From positions 1 to 5,658 of the forward strand of contig CALPMD020000100.1 in NCBI GenBank assembly GCA_943324575.2: DNA of 5,658 nt. Reading direction: 5' to 3'. The position numbers and the translations under genes are program-made. Below, one piece after another: positions 1 to 5,647 of this stretch (positions are counted from its first letter, which is position 1; the number at the start of each line of letters is the position of its first letter). The DNA comes from Akkermansia muciniphila. GTDB lineage: Bacteria; Verrucomicrobiota; Verrucomicrobiia; Verrucomicrobiales; Akkermansiaceae. The notes under the pieces were generated by a model. That model saw only the letters and a list, made by a program, of their open reading frames with translations, was not told the DNA's origin and did no database searches.

Positions 1-188
1 GTCTCCACGCGCTCGTTAAACGCTTCTTGGCTCAGCACTTTTACGATCGGCATCTCGTGAGCTTTCGAAAACAGCAGAAACAAGACCGATCCTGCTTCTG
101 GACGCCAAGCCATCGGGATGGAAACCCGAAATTTCGGGTCCATCTTGTAGGGTGCAAAACCCTTGTAGCGTTGGACGTCAGTGCTCAT
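1..188 (-). CDS. mraZ: MraZ-like SpoVT/AbrB-fold transcriptional regulator, N-terminal part (runs off left edge)
   Basis: Reading the minus strand from ATG at 188-186 gives 62 codons with no stop before the window edge. Around residues 8-30 the sequence reads YKGFAPYKMDPKFRVSIP followed by MAWRPEAG. This matches the first half of the MraZ/AbrB swapped-hairpin fold, whose hallmark is a D-x-K-x-R-hydrophobic-S-hydrophobic-P strand followed by a W/F-R helix start. MraZ is a DNA-binding protein that regulates its own promoter and usually heads the dcw cluster (mraZ, rsmH, ftsL, ftsI, mur genes), which would then lie to the left of this window. The start is well fixed: an in-frame TGA (194-192) lies two codons upstream, and the next ATG (residue 16) would cut into the domain. 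No clear Shine-Dalgarno site precedes it. The alternative is another AbrB-family regulator; the missing C-terminal repeat would decide. Confidence 0.8.
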   Translation of the reverse strand, partial: MSTDVQRYKGFAPYKMDPKFRVSIPMAWRPEAGSVLFLLFSKAHEMPIVKVLSQEAFNERVE

Positions 189-216
189 GAATCAAATCGA
201 CCGCAATGTGATTCAT
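187..216. repeat. Inverted repeat overlapping the mraZ start codon
   Basis: Perfect 8-bp arms, ATGAATCA at 187-194 and TGATTCAT at 209-216, are separated by 14 bp, giving 22 bp between arm centres (two helical turns). The arm nearest the gene includes two bases of the mraZ ATG (188-186). As DNA it could be an operator for a dimeric regulator. As RNA it would form a hairpin that partly buries the start codon and the ribosome-binding region. The arms are AT-rich, so the hairpin would be weak. The role is inferred. Confidence 0.5.
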
Positions 217-220
217 TAGA

Positions 221-240
221 AATACACCAAAATACACTAA
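221..240 (-). promoter_or_regulatory. Tandem 10-bp repeats resembling MraZ boxes
   Basis: Read toward mraZ, the minus strand has two adjacent decamers, TTAGTGTATT (240-231) and TTGGTGTATT (230-221), differing at one base. Known MraZ operators are short G-rich or GTG-containing repeats with a 10-bp period just upstream of mraZ (TGGGN repeats in Escherichia coli, AAAGTG-type repeats in Mycoplasma). Position (33-52 bp before the start), period and the repeated GTG core all fit autoregulation. A weak candidate promoter, TTGTCG (247-242), 17 bp, TATTTC (224-219), would place the repeats across its spacer and -10 element. Binding by this MraZ is inferred. Confidence 0.5.
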
Positions 241-250
241 CCGACAAGAA

Positions 251-305
251 TAATTTTGATGCGCCTTTGAAAATCATCAAATCCTTTAATTTTAATGCTT
301 TAATT
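251..305. other. AT-rich intergenic tract with short repeats between mraZ and uppP
   Basis: This stretch is much richer in A and T than the coding DNA around it. It holds three copies of TTTAAT (285-290, 291-296, 299-304), a direct repeat CTTTAATT (284-291 and 298-305), and a 7-bp inverted repeat TTTGATG (255-261) / CATCAAA (275-281). It is the most promoter-like part of the 312-bp gap between two divergent genes. From about 310 to 500 I see no gene and no convincing RNA; that stretch would be the uppP leader. Confidence 0.5.
267..296 (+). promoter_or_regulatory. Candidate sigma-70 promoter for uppP
   Basis: TTGAAA (267-272) and TTTAAT (291-296) each match five of six bases of the -35 and -10 consensus, and are 18 bp apart. 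Transcription would begin near 303, leaving a leader of about 200 nt before the uppP start. The AT-rich setting makes chance matches more likely, so this is only a candidate. Confidence 0.35.
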
Positions 306-500
306 GATCTATTCACCGCACGCCAAAAAAGCAAAAGCACCGTACTGCCCGCCTGAAATTGGCCAACTACCCGAAAAATAGCCTCCTTCCGGGCAATTTT
401 TCACTCTCGGTGTACTTATAGGCCTGTTTTTAACGATGACCTGTTGGCAAATGCCTTGCGCCTTTGCGATCCATTCCCCAGTTTGGAAAAAATATTCACC

Positions 501-1385
501 ATGGAATCTTGGCAAGCACTCGTCCTCGGCGTGATCGAAGGGATCACCGAATATCTCCCCATCAGCTCCACCGGCCATCTCATCATCGCACAACGGCTCA
601 TGGGTATCGGCGTGGGTAGTCCAGAGTCGAAGGCAGCAGCAGACGCTTTCGCGGTTTGCATCCAAGGCGGCGCGATCCTCGCCGTGCTAGGACTGTATTC
701 TCGGCGGGTGCTCCAGATGTTGCGCGGTATGCTCGGTTTGGATGCGGAAGGTCTCAAGCTGGCGATCGCCATCGTCGCCGGATTCATGCCTGCTGCCGTG
801 ATCGGGGCACTGCTGGGTCATTGGATCAAAAGCCACCTTTTCGGCATGTGGCCGGTGGTGGCTGCTTGGATCATCGGCGGGATCGGAATCCTCCTGACTG
901 CACAGTGGCGAAAAAAGAATCCCGCCATCGGTGGTGGCAAGGAACTTTCCGAACTCACTTGGCAACTCGCCCTCATCATAGGCCTACTCCAATGCGTCGC
1001 AATGTGTCCGGGGACTAGCCGCAGCCTGATGACCATTTGCGGCGGCATTTTAGTGGGCCTCTCGCTGCGTGCCGCGGTTGAATATTCTTTCCTACTAGGC
1101 GTACTCACGCTCACCGCCGCCACTGCCAAAGAAGCGGTTGAAAAGGTGAAAGACCTCGACCCCGTTTACAACACTCTCTTCGGCGGCACCAAGTTGATGC
1201 TACACGAATATGGTACCACCCCACTTCTCATTGGCATTGTCGCAGCAGCGGTTTCCGCTGCGGTGGCTGTGAAATGGCTCGTCTCCTACCTGCAAAGCCA
1301 CGGCCTGTCGGTCTTCGGTTGGTACCGGATCTCGCTTGGCATCGTCATTGGCGGGCTGATCGCCTTTGGCACCCTCGCCGCCTAA
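501..1385 (+). CDS. uppP: Undecaprenyl-diphosphate phosphatase (UppP/BacA)
   Basis: This integral membrane enzyme removes a phosphate from undecaprenyl diphosphate, regenerating the lipid carrier for peptidoglycan and other envelope polymers; extra activity gives bacitracin resistance. The 294-residue product has the two family signatures. The first is VIEGITEYLPISSTGHL at residues 11-27, with Glu13, Glu17, Ser23 and His26 corresponding to E. coli Glu17, Glu21, Ser27 and His30. The second is PGTSRS at 170-175, with Arg174 the conserved arginine. A C-terminal FGWYRISLG (272-280) is also typical. About seven to eight hydrophobic segments span the protein. It is roughly 20 residues longer than E. 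coli BacA, mostly through a charged loop near 207-240. The ATG at 501 is chosen because it places the first motif as in homologues; the frame is open back to a TTG at 444, which would add 19 polar, non-conserved residues. A weak GGAAA (485-489) precedes the start. Confidence 0.97.
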   Translation: MESWQALVLGVIEGITEYLPISSTGHLIIAQRLMGIGVGSPESKAAADAFAVCIQGGAILAVLGLYSRRVLQMLRGMLGLDAEGLKLAIAIVAGFMPAAVIGALLGHWIKSHLFGMWPVVAAWIIGGIGILLTAQWRKKNPAIGGGKELSELTWQLALIIGLLQCVAMCPGTSRSLMTICGGILVGLSLRAAVEYSFLLGVLTLTAATAKEAVEKVKDLDPVYNTLFGGTKLMLHEYGTTPLLIGIVAAAVSAAVAVKWLVSYLQSHGLSVFGWYRISLGIVIGGLIAFGTLAA

Positions 1386-2200
1386 CAAAGGCGCACCATA
1401 TCCTTGACGAACTGCCCCCAGAGAAAAAGCAGTCCGCGTCTCGAGTACTGAAAGTTGCCGTCCCCCGTCAGCTCGATGACTCCGGCAGCTAGGTTCTCGT
1501 CCACCTGCCTGCGCATTTCCAACTCGATTGCCCCTTCGATTTGGTCGGGATCAGGCATTCGTAGCTGCTCGACGGGAATCTTCATGCGGCGCAGGTACTT
1601 TTGGTGGTCGCAGAGAATCTGGTGAAAACAACTCCGCCCGCAGGGAATATGATTCCACTTCACATCGGGAGAGCATCGCAAGATCGGCGAAAACGGAAAA
1701 TTGGTCGTGCGCCAGAGACTCCCATCGGCACCCTGCGAGGTGATCGAAACGAATGCAAAAGCCACCTCGTCATGCTCACAGAGACAAACGGCCGCGACGG
1801 CGCGTTCCTCAGGATGCCAGTAGAGCCGGAAATACTGCTGCATCCCCGCCCACTCCCAACCGCAGTCGGTGGCATGCTCAAAGCCGGCCTCCTCCATCCC
1901 CGCAGCCGCCTTGGTCGCATTGGGGAAAAATGACGGATTCGGGACCCTCTGGTGCGAGAGGCGATTGTCCAAGGGTAAGCGCATCGGTCGGATCCGCGTC
2001 AGCAACTCGACCCACGGCAGCATAAACCACAGACCCACACCCAGCACACCACCGCACCAGTGGCCCGTCAAAAAATAGAGCAGAGCGAAACTTGCTCCCA
2101 GAAACGTCAGCGCCCCTAGCTTGCGCAAGTGGCCCGTGCGCGCCGTTCGCAGGGCGACCGCAAGAACAAACAGGCCGATCACTAGGAGTGTTTCATGCAT
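1382..2200 (-). CDS. Uncharacterised membrane-anchored protein with a Cys/His cluster
   Basis: I do not recognise the family. The 272-residue product starts with ATG at 2200-2198. It has three hydrophobic stretches that look like membrane helices (about residues 4-17, 28-45 and 49-67), then a soluble region of about 200 residues. That region contains His184, Cys187, Cys191, His193, Cys197 and His199 within 16 residues, an arrangement that could bind a metal, and nine cysteines occur overall. The C-terminal end has a short hydrophobic run (257-261). The stop codon overlaps the stop of uppP on the opposite strand by 4 bp (1382-1385), so the two genes converge with no room for a normal terminator. 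The MYG1-like gene lies upstream on the same strand with a 95-bp gap, so co-transcription is possible. The long open frame, sensible helix pattern and tight packing argue that it is real. No function is assigned. Confidence 0.75.
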   Translation of the reverse strand: MHETLLVIGLFVLAVALRTARTGHLRKLGALTFLGASFALLYFLTGHWCGGVLGVGLWFMLPWVELLTRIRPMRLPLDNRLSHQRVPNPSFFPNATKAAAGMEEAGFEHATDCGWEWAGMQQYFRLYWHPEERAVAAVCLCEHDEVAFAFVSITSQGADGSLWRTTNFPFSPILRCSPDVKWNHIPCGRSCFHQILCDHQKYLRRMKIPVEQLRMPDPDQIEGAIELEMRRQVDENLAAGVIELTGDGNFQYSRRGLLFLWGQFVKDMVRLC

Positions 2201-2295
2201 GAGAACGTATTAAATAAGCACAAGCTACGAGTCACACAGCTACCCAACCGGCGCAAGGGCGGGTTTCCTCCAAATCCATCGCGACTCGCTTTTTT

Positions 2296-3159
2296 TCACT
2301 TCCAGGAAAGTTTCAAAAGTTCACGCAATCTCGCCGGATCCGTTGCGGACGTCTTCGCGACAAAGCCACGCGCGTGGGCGAAGTTCACATCCTCGCAGCC
2401 CTGAATGCGGGTAAAATCCAAGCTTGGATGATCGTTGTAGCGCGACAGCCCGAAGCCACTCCCCCGCCGGTCGGGATAGACCAGGCCCGCCACGTCGCCT
2501 GTATTCCGCTGCATGGAAATATAGCGCGACATCCCCGCCGATGGATCATCCAGCAACGACTCCGTGCGTGGGATGTAAAAAATGCGGAATGCCCCTTTAG
2601 GCGTTTCAATATTCCAAAATTCACCGACCTTCTTGATGGTATTCATCCGCTCGCGCAGCCCTTTGATGTACCCCAGCATGTCCATGCCGATCCAGCGCAT
2701 CACCTCCCACAAGGCTTCGCCCGGCTCCAACCGTGCCACCGCACCAAATCGCCTCAGCAGCGTGGTATCAATCGGCGAGTTCAGCTTAAACAACGTCTCC
2801 CGCTGCATACCCAGCCAGCGCGCCGTCTCGATCGGCCCCCGCGTGTCGAACCATTCGGTGGGCTCTAACCAGTCGCAAAATTCCCGCGCATCCTCATACA
2901 CCCCGAGATGCTGCAACACCAAACTCAACGCGCAAATCGGCGGATGATCCTTGGGAAATTGGTGATGATCAAAGTTTCCCCGCTCCGGCGCATGCTCGTG
3001 CCCTACATCAACCACCGCCGTGGAAAGATCGGCCAGATCCTCCGCCGTCGGTTCGCGCCGGACGATCGGCGCCCGGTGTTCGGCTAATAAGAGGCAGCAA
3101 GCCAGAAACTCGTCTTTATGCGAGCCGCCGGGGTGGGTTAGGATTTGAGAAAAGGACAT
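2296..3159 (-). CDS. MYG1 family (UPF0160) predicted metal-dependent phosphoesterase/nuclease
   Basis: The 287-residue product carries the MYG1 signatures in order. Near the N-terminus is THPGGSHKDEFLA (8-20), matching the family T-H-x-G-x-x-H-x-D-E motif. A VVDVG strand (49-53) follows, then FDHHQ (63-67), the DHH-like metal-binding motif. At the C-terminus is FAHARGF (260-266), the usual H-x-x-G-F closing motif. The family is related to DHH phosphoesterases; eukaryotic MYG1 is reported to be a 3'-5' RNA exonuclease, and the bacterial role is poorly known. Metal ligands are probably His9, His14, Asp16, Asp51 and His65/His66. The ATG at 3159-3157 is chosen because the motif begins a few residues later; the frame stays open to 3351 but that extension is arginine-rich, unlike the family, and would overlap the divergent antitoxin gene. 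No good Shine-Dalgarno site is seen. The middle (about 100-180) diverges from the eukaryotic proteins I know. Confidence 0.85.
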   Translation of the reverse strand: MSFSQILTHPGGSHKDEFLACCLLLAEHRAPIVRREPTAEDLADLSTAVVDVGHEHAPERGNFDHHQFPKDHPPICALSLVLQHLGVYEDAREFCDWLEPTEWFDTRGPIETARWLGMQRETLFKLNSPIDTTLLRRFGAVARLEPGEALWEVMRWIGMDMLGYIKGLRERMNTIKKVGEFWNIETPKGAFRIFYIPRTESLLDDPSAGMSRYISMQRNTGDVAGLVYPDRRGSGFGLSRYNDHPSLDFTRIQGCEDVNFAHARGFVAKTSATDPARLRELLKLSWK

Positions 3160-3270
3160 TATTCGTGAGTTCGCCCGCACCTTAGGAGGTTGCCGCGTCT
3201 TGGAAAGCGTTTTGTAAACCTCGCCCTCGCGCCCCATTGACCGAGCCCACGGAATGTGCAACAAGTAGCT

Positions 3271-3498
3271 ATGTCCTCGCAGGAAATCGCCGATGCCGCC
3301 ATGTCTCTTCCCATTTCGGAGCGAGCCGCACTCGCGCAGGATCTCTGGCAAAGCATCGACAACGAGTTAGAATCTTTTGACGGAGTCACACTGCAAGAAC
3401 TCCAGAGGCGAGACGACGAACTGACTTCTGGCTCCGTCGAGGGCCGCAGCCACGAAGAAGTCATGCAAGCCGCAAGGAGCGCGATCGGATGCGCCTGA
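3271..3498 (+). CDS. Antitoxin of a ParE/RelE-type toxin-antitoxin module (TIGR02574/PF09720 family)
   Basis: The 75-residue product fits the 'addiction module component' family: a short helical N-terminal region containing the L-P-x-x-E-R-x-x-L-A-x-x-L-x-x-S pattern (residues 13-28, starting LPISERAALA), then a charged segment ending SGSVEGRSHEEVM (53-65). Such proteins neutralise a partner RelE/ParE-fold toxin and often repress their own promoter. The partner frame begins 10 bp before this stop, at 3489, which is the classic coupled arrangement, but that toxin is truncated here. The ATG at 3271 is preferred. A GTG at 3256 would add five residues, and an in-frame TGA at 3238-3240 rules out anything longer. 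The gene is divergent from the MYG1-like gene with a 111-bp gap. It appears intact, so it may now be an orphan antitoxin that could act on related toxins elsewhere in the genome. Confidence 0.85.
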   Translation: MSSQEIADAAMSLPISERAALAQDLWQSIDNELESFDGVTLQELQRRDDELTSGSVEGRSHEEVMQAARSAIGCA

Positions 3499-3545
3499 CC
3501 TATCATCCCCAAGCCGAAGCGGAGCTGATTGAAGCCGCCCTCGGC
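3489..3545 (+). pseudogene. Remnant of a ParE/RelE-fold toxin gene (5' end only)
   Basis: The frame starting with ATG at 3489 begins MRLTYHPQAEAELIEAA, the typical first strand and helix of ParE/RelE-superfamily toxins (PF05016), and overlaps the antitoxin by 10 bp as in intact modules. A working toxin is usually about 90-100 residues and continues with a second helix and a beta sheet carrying the active or binding residues. Here recognisable similarity stops after about 17 residues. The frame then runs through hydrophobic and proline-rich sequence unlike the family to a stop at 3690-3692, which lies inside typA. I could not find the missing part in the other two forward frames before typA, so this looks like a deletion or replacement rather than a simple frameshift. 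Confidence 0.72.
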
Positions 3546-3560
3546 ATCCATTTCCTAGCC

Positions 3561-3595
3561 CATTTCAGCTTTCTGCTTTCTAATTTCACCATTTA
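3561..3595. repeat. Short degenerate heptad repeat array
   Basis: Consecutive 7-bp units read CATTTCA, GCTTTCT, GCTTTCT, AATTTCA and CCATTTA, sharing a TTT core with a 7-bp period; CCATTT also recurs at 3548 and 3560. The array begins about 20 bp after the point where the toxin sequence stops being recognisable. Short tandem repeats like these arise and change by replication slippage. Confidence 0.5.
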
Positions 3596-3679
3596 CCCTC
3601 AATCCCGCCTTGCCATGACGGCCAAAACCGTTCATAGCCCGCCCCCCTTCGCACGGAGGCCCACCTTTATCCCATTGTC

Positions 3680-5500
3680 ATGTCTGATCTGAAAATTCGA
3701 AATCTCGCCATCATTGCCCACGTTGACCATGGGAAAACCACACTGGTTGACCAGCTCCTCCAAGCCGGCGGCACCTACCGTGAAAACCAAGCCACCACCG
3801 AGCGCGCCATGGACTCCATGGACCTCGAACGCGAAAAGGGCATCACCATCAAGGCGAAGAACACCTCCATTCTCTGGAACGGTTACACCATCAACATCGT
3901 CGACACCCCAGGCCACGCCGACTTCGGTGCTGAAGTGGAACGCGTCATGAAAATGGTCGATGGTGTCATCCTCGTGGTCGACGCTTCCGGCGGCCCGCAG
4001 GCGCAAACCCGCTTCGTGCTTCGCAAAGCGATGCAAGAAGGCCTCAAGCCGATCGTCGTCATCAACAAGATCGACCGCCCACTCTCCGATCCCGCCAAGG
4101 TCCGCGACCAAGTGCTCGAACTCTTCCTCGACCTCGACGCCGACGAAGACCAATTCAACGCTCCATTCTCCTACGGCTCCGCCCGTGACGGTTATTTCAT
4201 GGACAACCCGGATGACGAGCGCGTCGACTGCGTCCCTCTCCTCAAGCAAATCGTCGAGTTCATCCCTGCTCCCAAGGCCGATCCCGATGCACCATTCCTC
4301 ATGCTCGTTTCCAACATCGAGTGGGACGAATACGTCGGCCGCGTTGCCATCGGCAAAGTCCTCGGCGGCAACGTCAAAAAGGGCGACACCATCCACCTTC
4401 TCCGCGGCGACGGCACCAAGACCCAGTCGAAAGTCCTCAAGACCTTCACCTACTCCGGTCTTGCCACCACCGACTCCGAAGGTTGCGGCGCAGGCGGCAT
4501 CGTCGGCATCGCAGCGGGCATTGAAAACGTCCAGATCGGCGAAACCATTTCGGGTGACAGCAGCGTCGAGCCGCTTCCCTTCGTCGCCATCGACCCGCCA
4601 ACGGTTTCGATGCAGTTCTCCATCAACGACGGCCCACTCGCCGGCAAAGAAGGCAAACACGTCACCACCCGCGCCATCCGCGACCGTCTGATGCGCGAGT
4701 TGAAGACCAACATCTCCATCACCGTCGAAGACACCGACACGGCTGGCCTCTTCAACGTCTCCGCCCGCGGAGCCATGCAGATCGCCGTCCTCGTCGAGCA
4801 AATGCGCCGCGAAGGATTCGAAGTTCTCGTCTCCCGCCCCGTCGTGATTTTCCGCCGCGACGACGCTGGCAAGCTGCTCGAACCATTCGAAACGCTCTAC
4901 GTCGAAGCCCCAGGCGACTACACCCAAGGCATCCTCAAGATCCTCATGAACCGCAAGGGCCTGATGGAACACATGGACACCGAGGCCAGCGGCCGCGTCT
5001 TCATCCAAGCCAACATCCCGACCCGTGGCCTCATCGGCTTCGAAACCGAACTCGTCAACCTGACCTCCGGCCACGGCATCATGAGCCACTTGTTCAAGGA
5101 ATACGCCCCACACGCTGGCGAAATCCAGAACCGCACCACGGGCACGCTCGTCTCGATGGATTCCGGCACCGCTACCCCTTACTCGCTGCAAATGCTTGAA
5201 GACCGCGGCACCCTCTTCGTCGCTCCTGGCGATGCAGTGTACGGCGGCATGCTCGTCGGCGAAAACCCACGCGTCGGCGACCTTCCCGTCAACCCCGTCA
5301 AGGAAAAGCACCTCGACAACATGCGTTCCTCCGGCAAGGACAAAACCTCCAAGCTCACCCCAGCGCTGCGCTTCTCCCTCGAACGCGCCATCGAGTACAT
5401 CGATGCCGACGAACTCGTCGAAGCCACCCCGCTCAACATCCGCCTGCGCAAGCGCATCCTCGATGCCAGCGCCCGCAAGCGCGCCCAAAAGACCACCTAA
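3680..5500 (+). CDS. typA: Ribosome-associated translational GTPase TypA/BipA
   Basis: This 606-residue protein is a full-length member of the TypA/BipA family, GTPases of the EF-G/LepA group that bind the ribosome and help subunit assembly and growth under cold or other stress. The G domain shows all five motifs: AHVDHGKTT (13-21), the [11 protein letters not shown] switch region with its conserved Thr (51-61), DTPGH (75-79), NKID (129-132) and a G5 Ser-Ala (167-168). Domain II follows (about 205-300), then EF-G-like domains III and V, and the TypA-specific C-terminal domain including [11 protein letters not shown], the [16 protein letters not shown] region, and a lysine/arginine-rich tail. 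The ATG at 3680 gives the normal N-terminus. The nearest GGAGG (3655-3659) is 20 nt away, too far for a normal Shine-Dalgarno site. A weak promoter candidate is TTGCCA (3610-3615), 17 bp, CATAGC. The gene stands alone and ends at a strong terminator. Confidence 0.98.
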   Translation: MSDLKIRNLAIIAHVDHGKTTLVDQLLQAGGTYRENQATTERAMDSMDLEREKGITIKAKNTSILWNGYTINIVDTPGHADFGAEVERVMKMVDGVILVVDASGGPQAQTRFVLRKAMQEGLKPIVVINKIDRPLSDPAKVRDQVLELFLDLDADEDQFNAPFSYGSARDGYFMDNPDDERVDCVPLLKQIVEFIPAPKADPDAPFLMLVSNIEWDEYVGRVAIGKVLGGNVKKGDTIHLLRGDGTKTQSKVLKTFTYSGLATTDSEGCGAGGIVGIAAGIENVQIGETISGDSSVEPLPFVAIDPPTVSMQFSINDGPLAGKEGKHVTTRAIRDRLMRELKTNISITVEDTDTAGLFNVSARGAMQIAVLVEQMRREGFEVLVSRPVVIFRRDDAGKLLEPFETLYVEAPGDYTQGILKILMNRKGLMEHMDTEASGRVFIQANIPTRGLIGFETELVNLTSGHGIMSHLFKEYAPHAGEIQNRTTGTLVSMDSGTATPYSLQMLEDRGTLFVAPGDAVYGGMLVGENPRVGDLPVNPVKEKHLDNMRSSGKDKTSKLTPALRFSLERAIEYIDADELVEATPLNIRLRKRILDASARKRAQKTT

Positions 5501-5534
5501 TCCCCAACGAGCGAACCCCGCTCCCAAGGACCCC

Positions 5535-5570
5535 AAAAGCCTCCTGTGCAAACAGGAGGCTTTTTTATTT
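5535..5570 (+). terminator. Intrinsic terminator of typA
   Basis: A perfect 13-bp stem, AAAAGCCTCCTGT (5535-5547) pairing with ACAGGAGGCTTTT (5552-5564), is closed by a GCAA tetraloop (GNRA type) and runs into TTTTTTATTT. It begins 34 bp after the typA stop. The A-run on the left side is shorter, so it should work mainly on the plus strand. Confidence 0.92.
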
Positions 5571-5583
5571 ATCTCAAGGAGTA

Positions 5584-5597
5584 CCGGCTTCAGCCGG
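5584..5597. repeat. REP-like palindrome
   Basis: CCGGCTTCAGCCGG is a 6-bp GC-rich inverted repeat with a 2-bp centre, lying just after the typA terminator and outside any gene. Location and form resemble extragenic palindromic (REP) elements that are spread by RAYT transposases in many bacteria. One copy cannot prove this; its number in the genome is needed. There is no T-run, so it is not a second terminator. Confidence 0.4.
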
Positions 5598-5619
5598 CAG
5601 GAAACCCGCAAAACGCCGA

Positions 5620-5647
5620 TTGACGAATGCATCAAAAATGATACACT
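5620..5647 (+). promoter_or_regulatory. Candidate sigma-70 promoter for a gene beyond the right edge
   Basis: TTGACG (5620-5625) matches five of six -35 bases. After 16 bp comes TACACT (5642-5647), a four-of-six -10 match preceded by an extended TGA (5639-5641). It lies downstream of a terminator where a new transcript would be expected. The gene it would serve is not in the window. Confidence 0.35.

Noticed and set aside
27..356. A 109-codon plus-strand frame at the left end
   Set aside because: It is antisense to the MraZ-like coding region and continues through the AT-rich intergenic tract. Its translation shows no domain character.
346..401. Hairpin TGCCCG/CGGGCA followed by ATTTTT in the uppP leader, as an attenuator or terminator
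   Set aside because: The stem is only 6 bp with a 38-base loop, too weak to call. It is worth remembering only if a long uppP leader is confirmed.
444..500. TTG-initiated longer form of UppP
   Set aside because: The added 19 residues are polar and not found in the family, and the ATG at 501 gives the standard N-terminus.
2201..2295. Terminator or promoter in the gap between the MYG1-like gene and the membrane protein gene
   Set aside because: The T-run at 2291-2296 is on the wrong strand for these genes, and the possible -10 sequences near the 2200 start have no convincing -35 partner.
3184..3189. Strong-looking AGGAGG on the plus strand
   Set aside because: No start codon lies at a suitable distance with an open frame that resembles a gene; it is within the divergent promoter gap.
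3160..3351. N-terminal extension of 64 residues on the MYG1-like protein
   Set aside because: The extension lacks family similarity and would overlap the divergent antitoxin gene. The conserved motif begins seven residues after the internal ATG at 3159.
3632..5635. A 667-codon open frame on the minus strand, antisense to all of typA
   Set aside because: Its product is a low-complexity mix rich in Asp, Glu, Val and Gly with no recognisable domain. It is what strong C-at-third-position codon bias in typA produces on the opposite strand, and it runs through the terminator.
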